Shown here: one piece after another, positions 31,832 to 45,879 of the stretch
Numbering within the stretch: the stretch's first letter is position 1
Layout: each line of letters begins with the position of its first letter
Assembly: GCA_020726505.1 (NCBI GenBank)
Contig: JAHLEZ010000005.1
Location: 372,001-436,000 of the forward strand
DNA from: Leptodontidium sp. MPI-SDFR-AT-0119
Taxonomy: Eukaryota > Ascomycota > Leotiomycetes > Helotiales > Leptodontidiaceae
Direction of reading: 5' to 3'
DNA: 64,000 bases
Notes under the pieces: generated by a model
What the model saw: the letters and a program-made list of their open reading frames with translations, nothing else
What the model was told of the DNA's origin: nothing
The model's database searches: none
Translations under genes and position numbers: made by a program

Positions 31832-34207
31832 ATGGATCGAGGTCGAGATAGAGACAGAAGGTTTGTTTGCTCTTTCCTTTTTATTTTGTCCTGAAATTGA
31901 GCTGTCTTGTCTACCTTCCTTGGAACCGGAGCTGGACCTGGACCTGGAACTGGAGGACAACCTCAAGCTCGAATATCTTCAATCCGAATATCAGTTACTT
32001 CGAATAATATATTCTTCAGGAACAATACAATTCACGACTATCACTACGAATCATGGGTGGAGGAGATGAGGATAGTGGTGTCGATGGCGTTGGAGAGGGC
32101 GACGACCCTTATGTACGACCTTCCGACTTCTACTACGACCCGCACTTCCCAATAAGTTGTTATCCAAGGCCTACTTGCGACCTCTCTGTGGATGAGCTGT
32201 TGGACTTCGTAAAATACCTTTGCCTTCAGTTGACGTTGAGAGGAAGATTCCTAAACATGAAAGAATGGCCATCACGATGGGCACGAGAAGGCACTCCAAT
32301 CGACAAAATACCTCCCCGGCCTCGTCTACCTCGGATAGAAGACATGTGTAATTCTGCCTCTAGTGGCCCACCTCGTCGGCGATTGCCAGCTTTCATTTCG
32401 CAACTGATGATTTACCAGTTCTGGGAAGACATGATGCCCCTTCTCTGGGTCCAACGAGCTAGGCGACAAAATCAGGCCGCAGAAGGAGTTCCGAGGAAAC
32501 GAGTCAGGCTCATATTTGCTGGCGCCATTAAAAAAAAAATTCACTTACTGACTTGTTTCCGCAGAGACGATCGGGATAGCGAAGTGACGCAGATGGGCAG
32601 GGGTGAATCTTACCGACCAAATACACGACCTCGATCTCCACCACGACCAGATTTATTCAGAGATAGATCCCCCCGAAGAGAAAGGGCACGAACACCACCC
32701 GTCGATAGCTACCATCCTGGCCGAGACCGATCCCCAAGGCGCAGATCCAGATCTAGAACCCCTCCTCGACGAGAACGATCACCTTTAAGAGACAATTGGA
32801 GAGCAAGACCTAGGTCTCCTCCGCGCGCTAGATCCCCAATGCGTGCCAGGAGCCCTCCCCGAAACAGATCTCCCCCTCGAGCTCGATCTCCTATACGTGC
32901 AAGGAGTCCACCTCGAAGGTTCTCTCCTCGCAGAGATGATCGAAGAGCTAGATCCCCGCCCAGAAGAGATGAAAGGTAAGCTATATCCTCCAAGCTCAAG
33001 GGACCAGAATCTAACAGACGTTTCCAGGAGAAGATCCAGATCCCCTTTCGAGCGTGACCGTCCCATTCAGCGCCCTAGATCACCATTTCGAAGATCCCCA
33101 CCAGCTGGTCCTCGAGGCGGTTTCCGACAGCGTTCTCGAAGCATAGAGCGAAGAGACGACCGAATTCCAACAGGACCAAGTTCTGCGAATTGGAGACGCC
33201 GATCGCCCACACCACCTTCAGGTCGAACCTCTGGAAATACTTCACGCCGCTCCTCCCCACCCATCCATCCAGAACGTCTACATCTTACACAACCAACAGC
33301 CCGAGACACCAGACCTCGTTCACCACTTGTCCGAGAACGCTCCCCATCCACACAACTTGCATACCGAGACAAGGATTCCGCCAGGTCAACTCCCCGAGAA
33401 CGATCGCCAGTTCGTCCGGTGGCCCCAAGATCTCCCCCACGAGGACCTGCTGGATTCCGAGCACCCACTGGACCCAGTGGCAATCGAAACTTCACCGCAC
33501 CTGTCCAATCGACTATGTCAAATCACAATTCTTCTAATCATTCCACTCCAGTTGTTCCGCCTGCCGGGCCTCGAGGCTATGTTCCCCCAGTTGCTCGAGG
33601 CGGTTACAGAGGAGGTAGAGGTTCATTTGGCAGCGACCGCAACACCAGACCAGATAGTTCTTCTTGGGGAGCAGCACCACCACAGCGTGGACCGCCAGAC
33701 ACTGCACCGAGAATTACAGCTCCTGTTACACACGCTCGACCAATCCAAACCCCATCTCCAGTTTCTGCTACCACACCATCAGCGCCAGCTATCCCTACAG
33801 GTCCTGCAGCAATCCCAACTGGCCCACGAGCAGGCGTTCCTTCTCGACCGCCCGTTCTTCAGCACTCTTCCAGCGTGTACGGACGCAATCCCTCGATTTC
33901 AGCCGCCAATAACGGACCCCGTTCTCACCCTGCTTTGAGTAACATGCCTCAGATTATACCAGGTGGCCGAATCGACCCAACAGCAACCGGAATGACGCCT
34001 GATGTCACATTGCATATGAAGAAGCTAGAAGAGGAGGAAGATCCTCTACGAGCAAAGCTCTACGCAAAAGAAGAGACTCTCAGACAGTCGTTAAAGCAAT
34101 GGGACAAACTCAGTCGAGAATCTGCCGCTATGAGCCTCAGGTCCGAATTGAGCGAGAGACATGTTCGACAGTTGGCTGGCGAAGGTGTCGGTGGTGCTGC
34201 ATTTTAG
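31832..34207 (+). CDS. Arginine/serine-rich (RS) nuclear protein
   Basis: Exons 31832-31860, 32565-32975 and 33028-34207 join in phase to 539 residues. The first exon encodes only MDRGRDRDR plus two bases of the next Arg codon, and exon two resumes RDDRDSE. The N-terminal half is dense in RSPPR, RARSP and RSR dipeptides, the hallmark of RS-domain splicing and mRNP proteins. The middle is Pro/Thr/Ser/Gly-rich with GGYRGGRG. The C-terminus is a predicted helix (LHMKKLEEEEDPLRAKL ... QWDKLSRESAAMSLRSELSERHVR) ending GVGGAAF. I recognise the class, not the orthologue; serine/arginine repetitive-matrix-like is a fair label. The first intron (31861-32564, 704 nt) is far longer than others here and contains an open frame continuous with exon two. 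Confidence 0.78.
32053..32564 (+). other. Open frame inside intron 1 of the RS gene
   Basis: From ATG at 32053 the intron stays open for 171 codons and runs, in the same frame, straight into exon two of the RS gene. The peptide is not low-complexity: it has VRPSDFYYDPHFPISC, LSVDELLDFVKYLCLQL and QLMIYQFWEDMMPLLW. I do not recognise it. It may be an alternative 5' exon giving a different N-terminus, a nested gene, or chance. An AAAAAAAAA run and a strong acceptor (ACTGACTTGTTTCCGCAG) precede exon two. Confidence 0.4.
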
Positions 34208-35668
34208 TTTCTGTTGTTTCTGGAGCGTATTACTTGGATGATATGGTGCTGGATATGGGGAGTGCGGCTCGAATTGGCAGATTTTCGGTCAGCGGCCAGT
34301 CGGCAGAAAGTGGCGTCTCTGGGGTTTCTTCTTCTTTCCGTGATGATACCATGACAGTCAGCGGCGTTTGTTTCACAGGGCTGGTTGAAGGCACAGATTA
34401 AGATTATGTAATTATAGTCAGCGGGTCAAAATGAATCGATCGTCTTCTTGAGTTCTGGACCTTTGGGTTTTTTCTTTTAATGAGACTAAGTGAGGTGTCT
34501 CGCGTGATTGGTTGATACAATAATACATCACCCGTTCCAGAGGCACCTGAGAGAGACCTTCTATTCATAAGACTGGAACTCTGATGCTAATACTTGATAT
34601 CATACTTATAACAAATGAGTCACATAGAACCGATTGAACCGAGGCGCCCTAGCCTAACATCTCCTTGCTTGCCTCACTCTCTACCTAGGTACATACAAAC
34701 AAACCCCCTTGCTGACAGCAGCCTCACTTTCGCCTAAGTCGCTTTACTTCAGCCTCGTCAATCGTCGATGTTTCACAACAGAGCGTCCTGGCGAGCAGAG
34801 TTACGTAAAATATATGATGAGAGGAAGGACACGACACACACACAGAGGCAATGTAGCATAAATCCAAATGCAGCGCGGTACGACATATGCCATGCCGAGT
34901 CAGGTCACGTAACTAACTACTTAATCTCACTTCTAACTTCTCTACATTATGTATTAAAAAGCGGATTTCATTTGAGATGGGAGTGAAAGGGTGTTGCTGG
35001 TATATGCGTTTGATTTTGATTTTCTATTTCATGTATATTTACGCAGACAGCACCTCGTCCATCCAGCGATCTAGCTAGTTGCGGCCACAGCCACAGCAAT
35101 TGAACCTTTAAGGTTCAACCTTAGCCCATAGAGCATTCCCACCAAACCCGTAGCCACATTCCTCCCAAAGGCTCATTTCCCTCTCACATCTCATCTCAAA
35201 ATCCATGCTCAACGCGTACTTCGCAGACGAGTTGCTTTTGCATAACAACGATACCACCGATGATAAAGAAAAGAGGAAAGGGAAAGAAAAGGGTATATCA
35301 AGTCCCTCGCCGCCGCCCGTGGGCAAATGCAATGCAATGCAACACAACGCAGACGCAACTATGAGCTAGCAACCGGCCTCAACTCCACCCAAGCTCAGCC
35401 AATTAAACAAAGGAGAAAAAAAGAAAGGAGATGTATATTGTACAATATGTAAGATGCGCGCTGACTATTTGGTATTTCCGCCTAGAACCGCAAACGAAAC
35501 GACAAGCGCCTGCGAGGCAATCAATCCGAGATATCGATCACTACTTTGCCCTCCGGTGGTGGGAGATCCCTTCATTGTTTTTCAGATCAGTACCAGCCTC
35601 GATAGTTGACACGGAATGCGGAGAGAGCCGGGGAGGTCAAGGTAGGGATTGTCCATCATCTAGTGTAC
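34208..35668. other. Intergenic between convergent genes
   Basis: About 1.45 kb with no supported gene. It contains short AT-rich and CA-repeat stretches (34838-34850 CACACACA) and some CAATGCAATGCAACACAACGCA repetition near 35328-35350. The 3' untranslated regions of both convergent genes lie here. A GTGAGT at the stop of the coiled-coil gene might be a donor for a further small 3' exon in this space. Confidence 0.4.
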
Positions 35669-38600
35669 TCACTCGTCCTCATCTGCGGAGATGCCTGGTT
35701 GCGGATCACCTTCGTCCTCGTAATCGGGGTCTTCGTCAGAGTCGTCATCAAACTTAGTTCGGCGTGCACGCTTCGGAGTCGGACTACCATGTTTCAACCC
35801 GTTGGCTCTTCGTGGGCTACTTGGACTATTACCGTTGAGCTGTTTATATTTCCGCTTTCCAGCTGTACTAGCAGTGTCGCTTGCTATCGATGGTTGACGG
35901 TTGGTGGATGTCGATGACCGGCGAGTCGCGGAGGCCGCGGATGGCTGGTGGACAGGCCCTGGACTCTGAAAGGCCTGACGTGTGATTGTGGCAGGTTGAG
36001 CTCTGGGTGTTGCTGTTATGGGTTGCTGCTGCCTTTGAGTAACATTATCGACCTTCTTCTCGATTCCGTTGACTTTCTCAATGAGAGTGTTAAACCTTTC
36101 AGCGAGGTCGTTGACCTTGCCACCGAGATCTTCACCCGAGTTCTTGAATTCGAAAAAGGTGGTTGCAAGCTCTTCGCTCAGAACTGTGGTCTGTCGGTCG
36201 ATTCCTGCTAGAACTGTTGATGTTTCTCCCTTAAAGGCCGTGACATCCCTTTCGAGTCTTTGAAGTCTGATGGTATCTTTGGAAAGTTCGTCAAGTTCGA
36301 TGCGGATGCGCTTGAGTGTTCCGTCGTCTTGTTTGGGCGGAGCAGGAGAAGTCGAAGCAACTGACACTGGAGCTTGCCTGGATTCTCGAACCTCTTCCAC
36401 TTGCTTCTGCAATGCCTTGATTCTAAGATCCAAGGTTGACAACTGGGAGCCATGGCTTTGCAACGCCATCTCCGAGGATCGAAGACTCGGATACGTCTGG
36501 TTGATGTTATCAACCATTGCAAGGAGAACCTCGGAAGTATTCAGATTATCCATGCGTTGTTGCAGGTTTCCAGTAGCCTGAGAATTGGCTTCGATATGCT
36601 CCATGAGAGACTTATTGACGCTGTTAAGGCTAGAGGTGAACTTTTCATCGAGACTCGCAGGGGCAAATATGTCTTGAGCTCTGATGATATCAATAGCATT
36701 TCCCGCGGCAGCTCCAACCATGCTGTTCTTGGCATCTAAGATCACTTGGTTTTGAGCTTGGATTTGATCAGCTGAGTACCGTTGAGATTCCTGTAAGGAG
36801 TTGACGGATGTCTGTATCGACTCTTGGCATTCTTCGATTGTCTTCAAAGATACTTCCACAGCAGCTAAGCGAGGTTTAATATGCGCCAACTCTTCGTCGA
36901 CGATCTCTTTGACAGTCGCTCCAGTAATCTCGAGCATAACATCTACTGATGATTGTACCGAGGCTAAGTCCTCTTGGAGCTTGAGAACTTGTTCGGGGAG
37001 ATTGTTAGCTGGTTCAGTCTCATTCGAGGCTTTTTGCTGAGTTGTTTGCCCCCACTTTTGCTCCAATGCAGAAATCCGACGCTCGATGGATGAGTTTGGA
37101 GCTACTGAACGATGAGATTCCTCGACAGCTGCCAGCCAGCTTTCGTAAACGGCAACGTTGGGAGAAGTCGACTGTTGAGCCTGTGGTTTAACTTTTTTCT
37201 GAACAGCCTCTAACGTTTTTGCCTGCGTCTCCATCTGAGCAAGGCGATCAACAGTTGTCGCTAAAGTGGTGCCAAACTGGTCCATTGTGGCTTTGAGGTT
37301 GAGTACGCCATTCTGATCTTCGAGTTTCGCTAGCTGTGATGACATCGACTCTATCTTCTCCTCGAGCGATGCCATTTGGGCGACGATAGCCGGGTCCATA
37401 GTCGGCTTCGCAACGGATAGTGGGGGAGCGGTCTCTATCCGTGTCATTCTCTGCTTTAGCATATCCAGCTCCTCCGTATCCAAGAGCTTGCCTTCAACTG
37501 CGCCGATCCTACTATCGATACCCGAGACAGTTCCACGAAGATTGTCTTGCTCTTCGGCCAAGGTTTGTCCAACAACATCCCGTGCTTCTAGTGTCTTCTG
37601 GAGCGTATCCACAGAGTTACCGAGCGTATTGACGTTGGTGGTCAAGTTTGTAAGCCCGGAATCCGTAGTGGTAGAGCGCTCTTCGACCGCCTGGACCTTT
37701 GCACGTAATTGATCTAGCTCACTGAGCTTCTGAAGTTGTTGATTGAGATCTGAAGGAATTTGGATGCTGGCCAGTGCGGCGATGTCCTCCTTAGCAACCC
37801 CTAATATCTTGGTCATATTTTGCGTAGCAATAGCAAATTCGTTCTGCCTTTGGAAGAATCTGTCCTGTCTAGGTTTCTGTTTGGCGACCTCTTCTTGAAG
37901 AAGGCGAAGATCTTCTGCCATAGCATTATACTTTCGCTCAGATTCTTGGGCTGCTGCCTTCATGTTTTCCTCCAAATATGACTTCTGGTCCCGAAGTAAC
38001 TGATCGTACTTTTGACATGTACTTTCAAGTGCATCGATACGGTCTTGCGTATTTTGCTGCTCTTGACTGTTGCTAACACCCCCGAGAATACTTGGGATTA
38101 TCTGTTCCGCAACATGCACAGCTAGTTGCTGGAGTGAAGAATCCTTCGACTCAAGTTGGTGATTGGCTTTCTTGTACTCTTTCTCGGCAACTTTCTTAGC
38201 GTTGTTCTGTGTCTCCTTGATGGACGGAAACTTCTCATGGTGGTCTCTAAATTTCTCGAACTCGGCCTTAGCCTTGTCGAGCTTCGCTACTGCAGTATTT
38301 CTTCGATATTTCAGCGAAGACACATCCGTCACTTCATCAATAATCTTTTTGATTGATTGTGCAAGCAGCTGAGCCATTGTCAAGGAAGGGTCGTTTGCTG
38401 ATACTGCTATGCTACTCTCCTGCTTGGAGGTGGTAGCCTCAGTAGCTTCGGCCTTGTCTTTCCAGGAGAGCCCAGTTGAATCAGCTGAAGCCTCAGAAGG
38501 CGCCGAGACATGGGCCATTTCCATATTGTCGGCCTGTTCGGATATCGCGTTGCCTTTTTGTCGTGCCACCTTGGCCATGTATATCTTTGCTGCTTCTTCA

Positions 38601-39182
38601 CGCAGCTTCCTCTCCTCGTCAGCTTTTGCAGCGAGGCCAAGAATTCTAATTCCCACCTCAGGAGGTCTCGTAGGCAGCTCAGAAGCAGTGCTTGTTCTCG
38701 AGGGCACAGTGCGGTCGGATGGTCGGTAGGGACTGGAGTCTGAAGGTGATCGCACACTGCTTGATCCTTGACGACGTTAGCTTCTTATAATCTAAATAAT
38801 AAAAGACTTATATTATGGGTAAAATAAGTCACCAAGTGACTAGGACGTGGTCTAGTGAATAAGTATGTAAATACTTACGCCGTGACTCGTTGAGCGTGGA
38901 AGGTATTTGGGGGGAGAAAGTTGAGCCACTACTAAACGTCCGTACTGGCGCTGGAATTATAACTTTTGACGGTGATTGACCAGGTCGGTAGGAGTCATAG
39001 CCACCCCTTTCTAATTCTTGTCTCTCACCTTCGTTCCTCTCGCGTCTACCCGATATGATTCTATCCCGCTGTGGTGATCTCGATCGGTCGACGTTCCTGA
39101 CCTCCTTAGGACGAGCTTGCGAAGATTTGAATTTAAGGGAATTGAAAGACGCTGTATCGGATTGCCGGCGGTCGCCCGACAT
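35669..39182 (-). CDS. Large coiled-coil protein of unknown function
   Basis: Exons 39182-38879 and 38766-35669 (112-nt GTAAGT...CAAG intron, phases matching) give 1133 residues. The first 200 residues are Ser/Arg/Pro-rich with SRSPQR and several basic patches. Residues roughly 250-1000 are almost continuous heptad-type sequence rich in Leu, Gln, Glu, Lys and Ala (for example LYESW/LAAVEESH interruptions, LQKTLEARDVV, LEEKIESMSSQLAKLE). The C-terminus has a basic stretch (GKRKYKQLNG, PTPKRARRTKF) followed by an acidic tail (DDDSDEDPDYEDEGDPQ), which suggests a nuclear protein. I recognise no catalytic domain. The last codons GACGAGTGAGT include a donor-like GTGAGT, so a small 3' exon cannot be excluded. 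It is divergent from RVB2. Confidence 0.75.
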
Positions 39183-41840
<2,658 letters not shown>

Positions 41841-42156
41841 TTTGGCTTTCTTGGTTGGCTGGCTTTCGTGGCGTTGGGTGTATGATTTGAACTGCTTCCT
41901 GGAAACCTTGCTGAGGCAGGTCGAGTGGGGATTGGCTCCGGGGAAAATGAGAAGAGATGATATGATATGGTAGAAGTTGAACTGTAAAAGTAGAAAAAGT
42001 CCGCTGGCAATTGAGCGTAATGTCACGATTTCGAGCTGTGCACCCAAGGTCTTGCCGTCAAGTTAGGGCAAGAGAGTGATCTCAAATGTGGACTTTTATT
42101 TTCCTTTCCTTTTTGGGTATCATTCATGGTCATACTCATGCATCTCTTTTCGTTAC
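41841..42156. other. Convergent 3' region RVB2/LIN1
   Basis: About 316 bases between convergent stop codons; both 3' untranslated regions lie here. Nothing else seen. Confidence 0.5.
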
Positions 42157-43581
42157 TCATACAAAATCCACAACTCTATCCCAAGGTCCATCATCATCCA
42201 CCCTCCTAAATTCAACCCCTTCCCCAAAATACCCAGCATCCTGCCATGCAACCATCGTAGCACCATCATACGGGCCTTGCTTCGCCGCCCCATCCCGCCC
42301 ATCAATCCACCTATACTCCCACATCTTGACCGGCTTATCTCCAGTTACTGCTTCCTTGAGTGGCTCTACCCAATCCTCGCCCGCTTCTCGCCTGTACTGC
42401 CTGACCAGCATCTCCCTCTCCTGCTCATAGATCTCCGTCTGCCCCCTTGTGAGCAACTGATCTGCAGCGCCTGTGATTTTATTAACCGCTTCTCTGATCC
42501 TAACTTGCTCGGGATCCTCATCCTCTTTCTTAGCATCGACATCCATCACGTCCTGGCCCTTCTTCTTCAGTTTCCACTTCGGCACTTTCTTCGTTTTCGT
42601 TTGGCCTTTTCCTAGACGAGCCAGGGCTTCCAAAACGGTCTCTCCGCGCTCCAGATGTAGGATGAGTACGCGTAGGATATCAGGGAGGAGCATGGCATCG
42701 TCCTCTAATCTTTTCTGCCGTAATTCTGCCTCTCTTTTCTCGTGTGCCTCAGCAGCTTTCTTCATCTCCTTCTTACTGACGCCTTCCAACCACATATCGT
42801 GCTTCGCATCTGGATCATTGGCTTTCCGTACAAAGTTCCCTGCTGCATCGAAGCGGCCCTCTTCTTGCTCAGCTTTCATGTTGAAGGCGTCAACTTTTGG
42901 AGCATTACGCTTCAAGCCACCAGCACCGACTTCCTCATCGATATCTTCTTCCTCGGCGGCGAGGGCGGCGTCGTCTTCATCATCTGAGGAGACCTGGTCG
43001 TCCATTGCGTGGGTAGAGAGTTTCCCTTTAGGATCGAGTGCGAAATTGCCCGAGACATGCCCACCGCTGCGACTGCTGTCCACTTGGCCCTCTATCTCAT
43101 CGACCTCGAGGAACTTGACTGCTTTCTCCTTGGCTTTGGTCCCTACTGCGCTCTCTTCCTTCTCATCGTCCTCTTCAAGGTCCCCAAACATATCCTCGTC
43201 TTCATCCTCCTCGGTGGCTCCAGCGCCTCCACTCCCATCCTTCCCATACTCGAACGCCTCCGCGAGATTAACCTCCCCTTTTCCCTTCTTGCCCCTCGCC
43301 CTCTCCTCCGCCCGAGCATCAAACCCCTCATTCTCAGAATCGCTGTCATACCCATCTATATTGACCGCGCCACGCTTCATGCCCGCCCCAGACCCAATAA
43401 CGTCAGCCTCGAGCACGGCATCTTCTTCCGGCGCATCGGGGGCGAGAGCTGAGGGATTGCGGATATCAAATTTAGGCTTCTTGCTTGTGGAGGGACCGCC
43501 ATCCTCTGTTTCGCCGTGGTGGGTTCGCGCGAATTGCTCGCCGGCGCGTTTGGGGCGTGCTGCTGCGTAGCGGGAGGACAT
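42157..43581 (-). CDS. LIN1: LIN1/CD2BP2-like GYF-domain protein
   Basis: A single exon of 474 residues. The protein is acidic and largely disordered (repeated Glu/Asp runs, SDSENEGFDAR, EEDEDEDMFGDLEEDDE). It carries the family block MKAEQEEGRFDAAGNFV and HDMWLEGV and a C-terminal GYF domain (about 420-470: KMWEYRWIDGRDGAAKQGPY ... GATMVAW). CD2BP2/Lin1 binds proline-rich splicing proteins and the U5 snRNP component Prp6, and in yeast links to cohesin. The order of an acidic N-half, a FDAAGNFVRK motif and a C-terminal GYF is diagnostic. It is divergent from UFD1 across 305 bases. Confidence 0.93.
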   Translation of the reverse strand: MSSRYAAARPKRAGEQFARTHHGETEDGGPSTSKKPKFDIRNPSALAPDAPEEDAVLEADVIGSGAGMKRGAVNIDGYDSDSENEGFDARAEERARGKKGKGEVNLAEAFEYGKDGSGGAGATEEDEDEDMFGDLEEDDEKEESAVGTKAKEKAVKFLEVDEIEGQVDSSRSGGHVSGNFALDPKGKLSTHAMDDQVSSDDEDDAALAAEEEDIDEEVGAGGLKRNAPKVDAFNMKAEQEEGRFDAAGNFVRKANDPDAKHDMWLEGVSKKEMKKAAEAHEKREAELRQKRLEDDAMLLPDILRVLILHLERGETVLEALARLGKGQTKTKKVPKWKLKKKGQDVMDVDAKKEDEDPEQVRIREAVNKITGAADQLLTRGQTEIYEQEREMLVRQYRREAGEDWVEPLKEAVTGDKPVKMWEYRWIDGRDGAAKQGPYDGATMVAWQDAGYFGEGVEFRRVDDDGPWDRVVDFV

Positions 43582-43886
43582 TGTGGTGGTAGATTAGGGA
43601 ACCATGGGTTTGATTTGGTGGTGGTTTGGAATCGCAATTGAGCTTGATAAAGTATTGGCTTTGTATCTTGGCTTGAGAAGTTGAACGAGGTTGGAATGCA
43701 AGGCTAGCTTTCTGAGTTCGGCGTTTAGATTGTCCGTCAGGCACAGCCGAGAACGTCATCTGTCGACGGGAGAGCTTCGAGCTTCTTTTTAGAACCAGCA
43801 CCACTTCTATTTCCCGACATATTTTGACAACTTCACTTCCTCCAAATACCTCCCTCTTTTTCCTCCTTTACCTACGCACCTTCAAG
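43582..43886. promoter_or_regulatory. Divergent intergenic region LIN1/UFD1
   Basis: Only 305 bases between the start codons, so a shared bidirectional promoter is likely. A pyrimidine-rich stretch (CTCCCTCTTTTTCCTCCTTTACC) directly precedes the UFD1 start, a common fungal promoter feature. Confidence 0.45.
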
Positions 43887-45156
43887 ATGGTAAGGTCAGT
43901 GTCGAAAAGAAGAAAAGCAATCGCTAACAACCATACAGTCTTTCGGGAACTACTACGAACAAGATGATCCGATGGCGATGTACCAGATGCTGCAACGAGG
44001 CGGCATGCGAGGTCCTCCCAAGCGTTTCGATGAATACTACCGCTGCTATCCAACTGTCATGCTTCCTGGCCCTGAGAGAGAGGATCTGAACTATGGCGGA
44101 AAGATTATTATGCCACCCTCGGCGCTCGAGAAGCTCACCAGACTACACATCACCTACCCTATGCTCTTCGAGCTCACAAACGGTCAGATGGATAGAACGA
44201 CTCACTGTGGTGTACTGGAATTCATCGCTGAGGAAGGAAAGCTGTATCTGCCAAACTGGGTATGTTTCTTCCACCCCGCTATGAGGGGTAATACCTGATC
44301 GAAGCAGATGATGCAAGCCCTCCTTCTCGATACCGGCGACCTGATCCAAATCCGCTCCACTGACCTTGCCCTCGCCTCTCTCGTCAAACTCCAACCACAA
44401 GATGTTAACTTCCTCGAGATCTCCGACCCAAAAGCCGTTCTTGAGAAAGCCTTCCGAAATTTCTCTACTGTCACCAAGGGCGATATCTTCTCCTTCAAAT
44501 ACAACGATACCATCTACGATGTGGCAGTCTTGGAGGTCAAGCCAGAGAGCGATAAGATGGGAGTTTGCGTAATGGAGACAGACGTAGAAGTCGACTTCGC
44601 CCCTCCAGTTGGTTACGTCGAACCCACCCGAACAAGTGGGACATCCACCCCCAGATCTGGAATTGGTATGCCTGCAGGAGGAATGCTACATAATCAAGGG
44701 ACCATGGCACAAGCCATAAATTACGACGCCATCGCCCCCTCATCCAACTCAGCTCTCGCAGGTTCCAAAGCCGTATCCTCCAACTTCCTCCTTGGCGGCC
44801 AGAAACTCTCTGCGAAGAAGAGCAGCAAGACCCCAACTCCCAAAGCCTCCACCCCTGTCGCAGGAACCAGTACCAACCCACCCGCTCCAGCTGCAACTGC
44901 AGTCCGCCGAACAAACGGCCCTCAACCTCTCAGATTGGCGCCTAATAAGCTGTTCTTTGGTTATGAGATTAAACCGCTGAAGACTCAAGCTGACAAGGAT
45001 AAGGAGAATGCCGATGCGCAACAGCCTCACTTCGCTGGACAAGGCTACACACTGAAGGGTGGTGTGAAGCGCGAGAAAGAGGAGAAGGTTGAGGTCAAGG
45101 AGGAGAAGAAGCCAGAACCTAGCGTGGGCCGGAGATTGGATGGACGAAAAGTCTAG
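43887..45156 (+). CDS. UFD1: Ubiquitin fusion degradation protein UFD1
   Basis: Exons 43887-43889, 43939-44259 and 44308-45156 give 390 residues. UFD1 with NPL4 is the cofactor that directs the Cdc48/p97 ATPase to ubiquitylated substrates, for example in ER-associated degradation. The first exon is the start codon alone (ATG/GTAAGG), after which SFGNYYEQ begins. The double-psi beta-barrel part is clear ([72 protein letters not shown], LPK-type QPQDVNFLEI, AFRNFSTVTKGDIF). The C-terminal half is Ser/Thr/Pro-rich and carries the Cdc48/Npl4-binding regions in known members. The stop is TAG, showing that TAG is a genuine stop in this genome. Confidence 0.97.
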
Positions 45157-45879
45157 ACTTGCTTCTCTGGTGGCTCTTTAATTTTGTTTGTCGTGCTGGG
45201 GGTGCTTCGAGAGTGCAGTTTGCTGGCGTTTTTTACAGTCCGGAGACTAGGCTGGGACTTGAACATGGGATGGCATGGTGGATGGCGTTGGAGAGGCGTG
45301 GTCATTACTTACTTACGTGCCCTATGATGGGTTCGGATAAGTAACTTGGTTGAACATAAGAATGGCACTTTGATTACCAGTAGCCCTTTTCGTTTTGGGG
45401 CATGAGTGCTTGATATTTGTCATGTGTTCGTTACTCCTAACTTTGGCTTTCCCTTTTTTCTGTGTCAACATTTATGCACATGTCTTCACTTGGTTGCTTG
45501 GCTCGATTTTTAATATCTTGCACATGTTTCCGCCGGAGTAGGAGGGGAAATAAACCTGGGCAGATAGCAAATGAAATATCTGCACGCTTCAAGGCAAGCA
45601 AGGTGGAATTTTAGGCAATTTCACAATTTTGATTATTTGCAAGCAGCTCTCCTCGAACAACGAGGATACGAGCTTTTAATTCTTGATCGACACACAGAAA
45701 AAACGCTATTTTCGATCTCAAAACAGGCCAAAAAATCCCATCCATATATCGATCTATCCAAAACAATCAACTCATTACATGATCAAGCAATCCATCCCCC
45801 GATTCGCAGCTCGTCTTTTATCCTCGCCAAGGATATAATCCTAGAAGTTCAGCCAGACTCTCACTTGACCGGTTCTATC
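45157..45879. other. Convergent intergenic region at the core/accessory boundary
   Basis: About 720 bases between the UFD1 stop and the end of the amidoligase-like relic. AT-rich, with no supported gene or repeat. Beyond this point the character of the window changes to decayed genes and mobile DNA. Confidence 0.5.

Noticed and set aside
42473..43570. 365-codon plus-strand ORF opposite the LIN1 gene
   Set aside because: It is a Ser/Ala-rich antisense shadow of an Asp/Glu-rich coding sequence; the minus-strand GYF-domain gene is the real one.
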